Shown here: positions 24,348-35,689 of the stretch, one piece after another
How positions within the stretch are numbered: the stretch's first letter is position 1
Layout of the letters: each line of letters opens with the position of its first letter
Assembly: GCF_003573695.1 (NCBI RefSeq)
Contig: NC_039361.1
Span: 92,026,149-92,090,148 of the forward strand
Direction: 5' to 3'
Origin: Papaver somniferum
Lineage: Eukaryota; Streptophyta; Magnoliopsida; Ranunculales; Papaveraceae
Length of the DNA: 64,000 nucleotides
Translations under genes and position numbers: made by a program
The notes under the pieces: generated by a model
The model's input: the letters and a program-made list of their open reading frames with translations, nothing else
Databases searched by the model: none
What the model was told of the DNA's origin: nothing

Positions 24348-26942
24348 GATAGGTGTCTAAAACACCTTAATATTTATCTATTGTTTATGCTTTCTTTGCT
24401 AAGTTTTCTTGTAAATTATGTATCTTATGTTTGGTTTTGAGTGTTTAGGTACTTTGGAGTCATTTGGAACAAAAGAAGAAGAAACGTCGCTTAAAAGGCA
24501 AAAAGGTGCAAATGTTGTTGGAGACGAACTATTTCTCATTATATGCTTCTATTTCTTAATTTATGTCTGAAAAGCATGTCGGCTTTAGTGATGCAAATAT
24601 ATGTCTGAAAAGCACGACTGCTTTAATGATGAAGAGAAATTGTAGAGAAGAAGTGGGTCTGAGATGTAAGAGGCGGCTGATGTTGGTGGACGGATTCGAA
24701 GAAGAGCAAAAACGTCAATTCTCATGTGCAATTACTACTGGGAGCAGACCCGAGCCGAGCCGAGCCAAGCCAGCGATAGGAGACAACTACTGCAGCTTAG
24801 TCTAGAGAAGCGAGGGGCAGACATCTTTGTTGGCCTTATCTAATGAGTGGGTGCTGTCTATCCTGGGTACCCCTTATCTACTTCACCTAAGCGGCTATAT
24901 GCACTTTCATTTCCTACGACAACACCTAAAATTCAGAGAAGTTATCACTTGAGCTTGTCTGAAAAGCAGAGAAAGAAGTGGAAATTGAAATGAGTAGAAT
25001 TCAAAGAGGAAACAATTTGAGAATGAAATGGAGAGTGGATCTTCTGAGCGTGATGAAATCAAGAAAGTGTTAGGGTGATGACTGAGATGAATTCGAAATC
25101 TGATGAGAAGGTTCTGAGCTGATTTGAATCGAGAAATTAATAATGATTTAGGGTTTCAATGAAGAACAATCTTAGGGTTCTCTGAAGATGATTAAGTGGA
25201 TGATTTCTGGCGTTGTTCTTGAATAATTGAGGGCTCGAGCTGAACAAGGAAGAGATGGTTGTGCTGTTCAGATGAGGCAGCGACCTTATTGGAGAAATTA
25301 CCTTTGCTGCTGGTAATTTAGGTCAAGAAAATGGAGATATATGATGCTGTGATGAAAGATCCATGGGGATTTGAAGTTGTTTGAATGGAGAAGAAGAATT
25401 GAATAGATGGGTCTGTGTTGGTGGTGGTTTGGCAGTGGTGAATGGCATGAATCGGGTTAATGGTGTATGAGCTCAAGAAAGAAATGAGGAATAGATGATG
25501 TTTATGGTATTGAGATTGAGCTGCAGTTCAAGTTGTTGCAGTTGCTGGGGTTTGCCAGGGTGCTGTTGCAGGTGATGGAGTTGCAGAGAAGGGTTTGGAT
25601 ATTATGAAGTTGGTGCTGAGTTAGCTAGTTGCAGCTGCAGGAAATGCTGATACAGGTGAAGACATGATTGCAGCCGAAGGAGTGACAACGTGTATGATAT
25701 CAGTTAGGATGAATGGCTCGAGTGGCGCTGCCCTGGTGGTGTTCGTAGCCAAGAATCAATTGCCGCTGATGGAAGAATTGGTACTGCAGATTGAGACCAT
25801 TAACAACGGGATCCATGGAATGATTGAAGAGAACGGTGTTCTGAGCTAATGTTGCAGATGGGAGATGTTACTATTGCCGAGAGAAAAAGAAGTTGCAGGA
25901 ACTGAAATGGCAGCTGTTGTGGTGCTGAATGGAGGATGCTGGAATCAAAATGGAAGCTGAGTCGGTGTTTGCTATTGCATTACAGGGAAGAACTCGAGCA
26001 ACTGAAAGTATGGCCTGAGGTAGTTTCGAAACTGCAGAAACGGTGCGAAAATGCAGTGAAAATGGTGATGTTGTGACTGGTATGAGCTGGAACTGGAGGC
26101 TTAAGTTGCATGCTTGAGATGCAAGTCTGGTAAGGCGAAGGGTGTTATGGATTTACAGATAAGATGCAGTGGTGGATTGAACTGGAGATGGGTTGAAGTG
26201 CAACTGCAGTATTGAGAGTTTGATGCAGTCTGTGGTGATAAAGAACTAATGGCTTAAATGGTATTGAGAGATTGCAGAACAACAGCTGCAGTGTAGCAGG
26301 GATTGAGAATGTGCTGTGCAGATGGTGTTGGTGATGGAACTGAAGGTTCAAAAGGTGTTGTGCACTTACGCTGGTGATCATTGTTGCAGATGAACTGCAC
26401 TACAGCTGCAGGATTGGTTAATGGTGCAACTGTGATGGCAAAGATGATAAAGCAATGAAGTAAATAGGATGAGGTGCTGGTAATGAAGCCGTAAACTGGT
26501 GGAATTAGGAGTTGCAGCTGCATAAATTGATGTGCAGGAAGTGAATGAATTGCAGGGGAGATGGACGGCATTTGGAGGAACAAATTGAACAAGAGAATAG
26601 GCTGTCAGGTTAATGGTGCAACTGTGATGGCAAAGATGATAAAGCAATGAAGTAAATAGGATGAGGTGCTGGTAATGAAGCCATAAACTGGTGGAATTAG
26701 GAGTTGCAGCTGCATAAATTGATGTGCAGGAAGTGAATGAATTGCAGGGGAGATGGACGGCATTTGGAGGAACAGATTGAACAAGAGAATAGGCTATCAG
26801 GTTTTCTGGAACTGACAGACAAAAGCCAAATATTTATTGGGCTTATGATTTGTTTGAGGCCTGAATGACAGGTGAACATGAATTTGGGCTGGGCTTTACA
26901 GTAGCTGATGAGGACTCTGAACTGCTGATTGTCAATTTTTTT
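24348..26942 (+). repeat. Ty3-type LTR-like and purine-rich sequence of uncertain limits
   Basis: It begins TGATAGGTGTCTAAAACACC and continues with GCTTTCTTTGC, then TTTGGAGTCATTTGGAA. The same order of words follows TGATAAGTGCCTTAAATAC at 48549, so both look like the start of one LTR family. From about 24950 to 26930 the plus strand is strikingly rich in G and A, with frequent TTGCAG and GAAATG words and no lasting open frame. A similar texture recurs at 36720-37320. The end is taken where the truncated copia LTR starts. Confidence 0.4.
26415..26800 (+). repeat. 193-bp direct tandem duplication
   Basis: The sequence starting GGTTAATGGTGCAACTGTG at 26415 starts again at 26608 and runs to about 26800 with only a few differences (for example GCCGTAAAC versus GCCATAAAC). 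Both copies end in GGCTRTCAGGT. High identity suggests a fairly recent local duplication. Confidence 0.9.
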
Positions 26943-29014
26943 TGTGATACAATCATTTGGTGTAAGATTTGTAATGTTTCGATAGTGATTATTTCAATAT
27001 CTTGAAAATTGCTTTGATGCTAATAGTGTGTGAAACTATAGAAGAATGTTTCAATGAATTTAGAATCCTGTAACCATCTTTGGATATAAACATAGTGTGT
27101 TCACACATTAGTGTATAAGTCCAAAACCAGGAGCCTAAAGTATGCATACTTGTGTGTATACTAAGAGGTTGTAGGAGACTGGGTAAGTATGCGTACCCGT
27201 ACTCATACTGGCGGAAGTTCACGTCCGTGAATTTCTGCTGAGTTTGAAAACCAAAACCAAACTCATCAGGTTACCTAAAGTACGCGTACCCGTATGCATA
27301 CTGGCGGAAAGTTCACGTCCGTGAATTTCTGCTGAGTTTGAAAACTTAAACAAACTCAAATCCGGTTACCTAAGTACGCATACCCGTACGCATACTTAAG
27401 TGGTTACTTTCTAAGATCGGTTGTACATGAACCTAAAACATTTATCAATAAGGAATGCAATCTTTGCAAATTGTGGCTATAATGTTCATGTATCGATTCG
27501 AGTGAATCAAACCGATTTTGCTTCAATTGTGTTCTTGTATAAATCCATGAGAATTTAGCAATTGAACAACTCTTTAACTAGTTTCATTTGAGTCATTTGC
27601 ACTAGTTATGGTAAAGATGAATAAGGTTGATATGAGAGTAATCATATGGCTAACCTTGGTTAACTATTTGTGAACCAACATAGTGTACACGTTTGCGTAC
27701 GGTTACATAAACCTAAATGAGGGTACATTTCATTTGTGTGTAACAAGCTAAGTTCGATCTAACGGTTGAAAGATATTAGCTTGGTTGAGTCAGGTTTTTC
27801 ATCTAACGGTGATTATTGAATGCTTTGTTACCAAGGTAACTTGGATTGCAAACCCTGATTTGAAAACTATATAAAGTAGAACTCTAGCAACTGGGAAACC
27901 TAATCCGCACACCTCCTATGTGTTACTAGTTGCATAACTAGAGTTGATTTTCCTTTAACCTTAGGTTTCTTCTCGAGACCATGTAGGTTAACGACTTGAA
28001 GACTCCATTGGGATTGTGAAGCCAGACCCAACTATTCTCTTTGTAGTTGCCTGATCTGATCTTGCTGTTTCTATCGTGATTGAGTGCAATTGTAAAATTG
28101 ACTTGAGATTTATATTCTTAATAGGAAAGATATAAAAGTAATCACAAACACCTTCGTCTCATCGTTTGTGATTCCACAATAACTTGTTTCGCTAGTCGAT
28201 TAAGTTTATTTTGAGGTGATTGATAATACTAGGTTTTTCTTCGGGAATATAAGTTTGGTTTATCAATTGGTTCCTGTTCACCTTGATTTATCAAAAGACG
28301 GGACAAAAACTCTTGGGTATTTCTGTGGGAGACAAATTTATTCAATTCTATAGACTTTTCTGTGTGAGACAGATTTGTTTATCAAGTATTCGACTTTGGG
28401 TCGTAGCAACTCTTAGTTGTGGGTGAGATTAGCTAAGGGAATCAAGTGCGTGGTATCCTGCTGGGATTCAGAGACGTAAGGAGCGCAACTGTACCTTGAA
28501 TCAGTGTGAGATTGATTAGCGTTCAACTACAGTCCAGTCTGAAGTTAATTGGTAGTAAGCTAGTGTCTGTAGCGGCTTAATACAGTGTGGTGTTCAATCT
28601 GGACTAGGCCCCGGGGTTTTTCTGCATTTGTGATTTCCTCCTTAACAAAATTCTGGTGTCTGTGTTATTTCTTTTCCGCATTATATTTTGTTATATAATT
28701 GAAATATCACAGGTTGTGCATTAAGATCAATCAATTAAAATATCCAACCTTTGGTTGTTGATTTACATTGATTGACACTTGAACATTGGTCTTTCGTACC
28801 GTTCAAGTAATCCTCTTATATTCAATCGGACTCGCAGATTCCCATTAGCTGATTGTGGATTGAATTAAGAGTTAGAGATATTAAACTCTTTGATATACTT
28901 TATTCTAGATTGAGTCTGACTGTCTAGTCGATTCTCTAGAAAATGTATTGGAGTAAGTCCTCTCATATTGTGAAACGAATTGTTGGGTGTGGTTGTTAGA
29001 CCCCCGCATTTTCA
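26943..29014 (+). repeat. Left LTR of the copia-derived element (5'-truncated)
   Basis: It is near-identical to 33374-33934, 35465-35567 and 41093-42498 taken together. The end, ACCCCCGCATTTTCA, is shared by both copies. Comparison with the right LTR, which extends back to 32895, shows that the first part of this copy is missing. Hence there is no TG start with a target duplication at 26943. A GTATGCGTAC-type palindrome cluster lies at 27138-27400. Confidence 0.88.
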
Positions 29015-29016
29015 AT

Positions 29017-29028
29017 TGGTATCAGAGC
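29017..29028 (+). promoter_or_regulatory. Primer binding site, initiator tRNA-Met type
   Basis: TGGTATCAGAGC lies two bases after the LTR end. This is the classic copia PBS complementary to the 3' end of initiator tRNA-Met. Confidence 0.95.
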
Positions 29029-29106
29029 AGGCAAATACGTTAAAGACCTTATAAGTCTGTGTTTGTAGCAATCTGATTTCTGTGGGCTTGTGTATCTCTT
29101 AAACCA

Positions 29107-29871
29107 GCGCATACTAGGGCTGTTCATGGTCGGTTTTGGTTCGGTTTCTAGCGAAACCAAAACCGAAACCAATACTATTGGTTTCTAAAAATCTAAACCA
29201 AACCAATCCATTAACCATTAACCATTGGTCCGGTTTCCAAATAGTTCCAGTTGGTTTCGGTTTGTCCCAGTGGTTTTTGGTTAACCAATAATTATGTCAA
29301 ACCAAAAAAAAAAAACACAAATTTACAGATAAAAAAATCGTAGTTGCCGATAGTATTGGTTTACACAAATTTACAGACAAAAAAATAAAATAAAAAAATA
29401 TCAAGAATAGTTAAAGCTTACTTTAATTCTAGAGATCAAAAAAAGATATATAATATATCTTAATTTAGTTATTGACAAATAAAAAAGAAGGAAGACGGGA
29501 AGAAAAAAATCGAGTAGCAACAGCTGTAGTTGGGGGTGGAGAAAGGAGGCGACTGAAAGAAGGAGAAAGAGAAAGAGGGAGTGAATCATAATGAAATATT
29601 AGATTTAGGGTTTCTATTTATCCTCTAAATCAATGGGTAGAATCTAATACTTGTAAATTAACGGTAGAAACTAAGTTTAAAAATTAATCGGTTTTCCAAT
29701 GGCTTTTGGTTCGGTTTTAGAGGTCAAACCAAACCAAAACCAACACTATCGGTTTTCCACTTTCTACACCGTAACCAATCCATTAGTAAATGGGTTTGGT
29801 TTCTTCCTAATTGGTCTGGTTTGGTCCGGTTCCATCGGAAAACGGAAATCATGTTCAGCCCTAGCGCATAC
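29107..29871. mobile_element. hAT-type MITE with 8-bp target duplication
   Basis: The element at 29115-29863 (749 bp) begins TAGGGCTGTTCATGG and ends CATGTTCAGCCCTA, a terminal inverted repeat of about 14 bp with one mismatch. It is flanked on both sides by the exact octamer GCGCATAC (29107-29114 and 29864-29871), the size expected for hAT transposition. Subterminal sequence is rich in GGTTTTGGTT and AACCAAAACC words in both orientations, so the ends could pair. It encodes no transposase. It sits between the PBS and gag region of the copia-derived element. Confidence 0.93.
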
Positions 29872-30910
29872 AGAGACGTCTTCCAAATCTTCTGATTACA
29901 CCAAAAATCTTGGGTTTGCCTCAAAGGATAACTCCTTAGAAGATTCTTCCGAATCAAGAGGGAAAAACAAGACTTGTGATAGCCTATCATAAATGGAACT
30001 CACCAGAACGTTAAAAAAATCTACTGAAATCATTGATTGTCAAGCGGCCAAAATCAAGTCTCTTGAAGAAAAGAATGATCAACTTATTGATGAATTTGAG
30101 AAATCTCTTGACAGGGAACGTGAACTCTACAGCTACGTTGAATCTCTCTCTAATAGTATCGAAAAACTGGCTCAAGAAACTACTCTACAGCACAAGAGAT
30201 TAGTATGCTTGAAAATACTGTCAGAGAAAACTCAGCTAGAGAAGAACATTTAGTCAAGACTCATTAATCAGAAATTAACAGTTTTCATGTTGAACAGTGT
30301 AACACCTTAAAAAGGGAAAACTCTGTTTTGATGAAAAAGTCATCTCTTGCACCTTCTTCTATTTCTCACAAGGCTTTACCTAGTATGAATAGTTCTTCTA
30401 AAGAATTACCCACTGTGAATCACTTGCAAGATTTGCATGTGGCAGAAGAAGTTATGGATCAAGGCAAGCATGTCTCTAATCCACGATGTTGTTCCTTCTG
30501 TGGGAAAAAGAATCACTATGCTCTTCATTGTTTTGCCAGAAAGAAACAGATTTCTGTTCTGCATAAATTACTTCTTTCTACTGTCAATGGAGTAGATCGT
30601 CAGAGGACATCTAAAGAGAGGTTGTTACCTACAGAAAACCAGAACTCTTATAAAAATGATTTCCTTTCGAGAAAACGTCATAGGATACATGTTCATCTCA
30701 ATGGTACAAAATTCTTGTGCCACTAATGAACACATTCCCTGTGTGTATAAAAATGAGTCTGGTAAATCAAAGTCTATGAAATGGATTTCTCTAAATCCTT
30801 ATCCTCTTGAACCAATCTCAAGAGGTCCGAGATTTTGTCCTCAGAGAAATCCTTCTGACGGATATGTTAAACAGGTTGTGTCCTACTCATCTGGAATGAA
30901 AGTCAACTGA
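29872..30910 (+). pseudogene. Copia gag-like remnant with CCHC zinc knuckle
   Basis: Frames in this stretch read as a degenerate gag C-terminal half. They give a Ser/Lys-rich start, a heptad-like coiled coil around IDCQAAKIKSLEEKNDQLI, and then CCSFCGKKNHYALHC, a CX2CX4HX4C zinc knuckle near 30491-30530. Stops after CDSLS (near 29990), after QLEKNI (near 30253) and near 30726 break the frame. A second overlapping frame to 30910 adds nothing recognisable. The position just after the tRNA-Met PBS supports gag. Confidence 0.75.
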
Positions 30911-31256
30911 AGAAAAGAAAGGAACACAAAGGTTAAACATTCTGATGTTGTTTACAATTATTTCCTCAATGATCGTAGTGAGATTATTTCTCACTCTACC
31001 ACCTGATTACAGGTATTTTCATCCTTGTATCTAGCTTGGGAGCTGCAAGAAATAATTGAGGAATGCTCAAGTATGATTGTACAATATTTTTTATTTTTTA
31101 TTTTTGTGTTCTTTCTGCTGACCGGTACACGAACGTTCGTGTCCTCCTCTAATGAGTCCATAGGGTTTCCATAAAATGAGTTTCCTTCTCCTGTTTACAA
31201 ACACATATGTATATATTCTACATATTGTGTTTTCTCCATCCCTAACAAAAAATTAC

Positions 31257-31697
31257 ATGGAGAAATCTGAAAAATCTCAAGAGATTGTGCATCTTGACAT
31301 GGAGGAAGACACTCAAGAACGCGAGTCGATTCTAGAGCTGGTTCTAAAGAAGATGCTTGCAAGGAAGGACCACAACTCCTGGATTGATGATTCTATCAAG
31401 GATTTAACTCGTTTTCATAACGATTCAAAGGTCGAGTTTGCAAATCTTCAACTGCAAATAAACCAACTCTTAGATGGTCGTGCCAAAATCCTTGCAAATC
31501 AAAATATTCTGATACGGAATCAGAAGAAGCTCATCATGGACTGTGTCAAAGCTAGAGAACTTGCTCGGTTTGTTGATCGTAAAGTTTGTGTGCTTACTCA
31601 CGCACATGGAGTTTCTACGGTCAGAAGAGTTAAGGAAATCAATGACACCTTCTATGATGGATTTATTGAAAGGTATGAGGTTCTCAAGGAACTTTGA
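31257..31697 (+). CDS. Unknown open frame in the copia-derived element, coiled-coil-like
   Basis: The ATG at 31257 opens a 146-residue frame beginning MEKSEKSQEIVHLDMEED. It is acidic at the N-terminus, then rich in Leu, Lys, Gln and Asn with long predicted-helix stretches (VEFANLQLQINQLLDG, ILIRNQKKLIMDCVKAREL). It has no zinc, protease or RT motif. A longer frame begins at 31176 but adds only a hydrophobic leader-like stretch. It lies between the gag remnant and the 3' purine tract, where pol should be. I do not recognise the family. Confidence 0.5.
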   Translation: MEKSEKSQEIVHLDMEEDTQERESILELVLKKMLARKDHNSWIDDSIKDLTRFHNDSKVEFANLQLQINQLLDGRAKILANQNILIRNQKKLIMDCVKARELARFVDRKVCVLTHAHGVSTVRRVKEINDTFYDGFIERYEVLKEL

Positions 31698-32894
31698 TTG
31701 TATAGTAAATCTTCATCTTTATGTTTTTAGAAGAATAACTAGGGTTTGGAATAACCATTATTGTGAGTACACATAGCTATGTCCAACGATTTTCATCTTT
31801 AATCTTTTTAGATTTATTCATTTAAATTCTAAGTTATTTGGAAGATGATTTTTTTTGCAATTTTAATCTTTATGATTTTGTATATTGCAAATTGTTATGG
31901 GATATGTTGTTTACGTCTGTGAACCTGTGACTGTCCCATACTTGTTCAAAAGTTATCTCTATTATGTCGGTATGAAAGTATTGATAGAAGATATAATGAA
32001 CTTTTGACATTACAAAAGTTAAAGCCTTTTATGTCATTGTTTTGATGGAATAAAGGATAAAACTTTTGTTTACAAGGATTAAGTCTATAATATGTCATTG
32101 TGCAAATAGTGATGGAAAATAGAATGAATCCTTGTCTATTCTGCAGTATTGGTCGATCTCTGATCCACATTTTTGTGCATATACTGTGTTGCTCCATAAG
32201 TTTTCTTATGTTTGAGCATGACCAATTTAATTGATCATTCTCTTATGTTCAGTTTAGTTGTTTCTTCGTAAGTTCTCTTATGACGAGCATGACCAATTGA
32301 ATTGATCATTTTTGTGGTTAGTTTAGTTGTGTAATTCCAATTGAATTAATTATGGGTTTTCTTGTGGTTAATTTAATTGTGCATTTCGATTGAGTTAATC
32401 ATGAATTATTTTGTGGATAATTCAATTGAATACTTTGGATTCAAATTCATGTTTTCATGTGATTTGGTTATGTCCAAAGAAATCCTTCTTTTCTTGTGAA
32501 AGTAAGGTCGCATTTGTTGTTCTTTCGGGAATGACATTTTATGGGGGAGAGTTCTTTTTGAACTTGTGCTTAATTGCCAAATCTTTGTGGGGAGTGCGGT
32601 TGTGGAATATTATAGGGGTTATCTTGTATCTTTATAAACTCCTTGATGAATGCATTTAGCTTCGGCTTTATGATGGCATCTAAATAAGTTGATATGGTAT
32701 TCTCTTTTGATCATGAAGTATCTCTATGAAAATTTCATGAGGATCCCACTAGTTTTCGTACCTTTGCCAATTTATATTGACAAAAAGGGGGAGAATTAAT
32801 GTGTAGTGTGATACTACAAATACATATGGTTTACGGATCATTATGTAAGGGGGAGTGGTTTTCATGTCGAGATGAAGTATTGACTAAGGGGGAG
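31698..32894 (+). other. 3' internal region of the copia-derived element with polypurine tracts
   Basis: No gene is visible. Repeated near-copies of 'agttgaattgatcat' type words occur around 32215-32430. AAAAAGGGGGAGAATTAATG (32773), AAGGGGGAGTGG (32847) and CTAAGGGGGAGTGATAC (32884) are copia-type purine tracts. The last abuts the right LTR and is the likely plus-strand primer. Confidence 0.7.
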
Positions 32895-33934
32895 TGATAC
32901 ATATCACCATAGTATTGTTGTCAAAGTTGTGATACAATTGAACTTTGATGTTATGTAATAATACTATGACACTGTATAACAATGATTGAGAGCATTTGTT
33001 TTCTCATTATTATCGCTACGGATCTTCAACAACTATGATGCTGAACTTACAACCTTTAGGATCATGGAGTACTTGGAAGTGACGAAGATTTCGAGTCCCG
33101 TTGAAGATGCCAAGGAGATCTTGTGGAAATTCATCGATAAAAGGTATGTGGAGACCTAAACTCATCTATCATTTGGAAAGTCTATTTCTACTCTATCTCA
33201 TATATTGAGACATAAGTCGTGTTACGATATAGTTTTCTCTATACACATTTGAGATTTCGAGCTGAGTATATCTTGCTTACATATTTCTCGAAATATATAT
33301 TAGTAAGCTTTCGCTTCAACCAAGTTCATCTTGTATCATGAGACAATTTCCGAATACCATCTTACATGGTTAGTGTGATACAATCATTTGGTGTAAGACT
33401 TGGAACGTTTCGATAATGATTATCTCAATATCTTGAAAATTGCTTTGATGTTAATAGTGTGTGAAAACGGCTATTGTCATTATAGAAGAATGTTTCAATG
33501 ATTTAAATAAAGAGTTTAGAATATTGTAACCATCTTAGAATATAAACATAGTGAGTTCGCACATTATTGTATAAGTCCAAAACCGGGAGCCTAAAGTATG
33601 GATACTTGTGTATATACTAAAAGATTGTAGGAGACTGGGTAAGTATGCGTACCCGTACGCATACTGGCGGAAGTTCACGTCCGTGAATTTCTGCTGAGTT
33701 TGAAAACCAAAACCAAACTTATCCGGTTACCTAAAGTACGCGTACACGTATGCATACTGGGGGAAGTTCACGTCCGTGAATTTCTGCTGAGTTTGAAAAC
33801 TAAAACAAACTCAAATTCGGTTACTTAAGTACGCATACTTAAGTGGTTACTTTCTAAGATCGGTTGTACATGAACCTAAAACATTTATCAATAAGGAATG
33901 CAATCTTTGCAAACCGTGGCTATAATGTTCATGT

Positions 33935-35464
33935 TGATAGACACATTTTTGTGTCTGAATTGTCCTCAGTGTCTCTATTGCTAGTGCTTGTACTTATTAT
34001 GGTGTTTTTATGTTTGTGTAGGTGTTTTTGGAGAAATACACTTGTGTGGAAAAAGTTGCTCAAAAAATTCTATTTGGACCCCTGGAGGACATTTGCTATA
34101 GGACCCCAGATTTGGCTAAGGGACACCCAAGGTTATGCGTAGCCCAAATTCATCCTCAGCAGCCAAATTTGTCCTCAACACCCATCTGCTATTCTCACCC
34201 CAGAAAAGGATAGGGGCACTTCATCTTCAACATTTCAAAAAATAAAAATAGCGGGAAAAATATTCACTCTACTAACAATTTTCAGTTCATGGTTTGGAGG
34301 AGTTTTTGTGTGATTCTACCGCCGAAACTTCATGGATAGTTGTGATATGTCCTAACAGAGCTAGTATGGGTGTTTGTTTCGATCAAATTTGGATGGATAA
34401 CTTGGTTTAATCCAAACAGGGAGTTGGAGGAAAAACATGAGCTTGCACGAGTTGTGAGGAATTTAAACGTGTATTGCAGGTGCTTGGAAGAGTTGATCGA
34501 TATTCTAGAGCGTGAAGAAGGTATAGAAGGAAAGAAATACATCTGCAAACGCGTAGGAAAACGATTTTTGGAAACAATATATTTTCGAGAATAAAATAAA
34601 TAATGGGGTTAAATAAAGAGATTTTGGGAGATTCAATGTCGCAATGATGTATAAATAGGTTCCTAGGATCACATAGAAGGGAGACGGAGAGTTTGGGAGA
34701 GGCGGAGAGCAACAACAGAAGAGAAAAAAATCGCACCAGAGAACCACCATTTCTGCTGCTGCTGAAGAACACGAAGAACAAAAGACCACCAGAGGCAGTC
34801 GTTCATGCTACAGTGACAACGATAGCCACACGAGGGTCGCAGAGATACAACAACAACAGTTCCTTTTTATCGTTCTTTGTAACAGTGTTTTGCAACAATT
34901 ATAAACGTTGCAAACACCCGATTTTCATTATTTTCTCTCCATTTCATCTTTGTAAACAAATCTTGAGCATGAGTCAATATTTTGAGCAAGTTTATACAAT
35001 GATGAGCCAAACCCATCCTCTGGGGCGACGGAGGAAGCTATTTCGCCAATAAAATATGGTAATCTCTATTTTATTTAATTTATGCAATTATTATATGATT
35101 ATTTGCCTTGATAAATAAATAGATAAAATGGTTTTTGTTAACCAATTGTTATTTCAATTGATGGATCATGCTATCCTAGGGTTTTGATATCCCATACTTT
35201 CGATTTACAATTGTTATTTCTAAAAAATCAACTTTTGCAATATTAATAATCAACTTGAATGAAGGATTTGCATAATTATAATTAGAAAATATAAATCACT
35301 TTGATATTGGTAATTAGTGGAATCCATAGACCCAGTCTTCTCCATATTTTTCATATCACTTTTATTTAAGTTTCCTATATTTTTTATTTAAAATTAAGTC
35401 TAAAATATGCTTTCACAAGTCTTGAACGAATCTTATTATTACAACAACATTGAAAATCACATCA
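33935..35464 (+). repeat. Solo LTR of an Athila-type element
   Basis: It starts TGATAGACACATTTTTGTG, the same start found after a purine tract at 44272, and ends near CACATCA. A TATA box (GTATAAATAGG) lies at about 34650, and no internal region or second LTR is present. Removing it restores the left-LTR order 'atgttcatgt' to 'cgattcgag'. A clean 5-bp target duplication cannot be read, so the last few bases of the right border are uncertain. Small frames inside (for example 34693-35052) are LTR sequence, not genes. Confidence 0.75.
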
Positions 35465-35689
35465 ACCGATTCGAGTGAATCAAATTGTGTTCTTGTATAA
35501 ATCCATGAGAATTTAGCAATTGAACAACTCTTTAACTAGTTTCATTTGAGTCATTTGAACTAGGTATCACTACACCATATCAAGGATTTTGCAACATTTC
35601 GTTTTTTGGTTTGCAACGCATATCAACGTTGGGGACCATAATCCGTTGGTCATAATCTAGAATACGTTGTACCATATCAGGATATTCCA

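Noticed and set aside
26145..26647. Minus-strand frames of about 80-110 codons
   Set aside because: They come from the G/A-rich tract and the 193-bp duplication; Ser/His/Gln-rich composition with no domain.
34407..34789. Minus-strand frames of about 120 and 94 codons
   Set aside because: They lie inside the solo LTR; hydrophobic low-complexity composition from a purine-rich strand.
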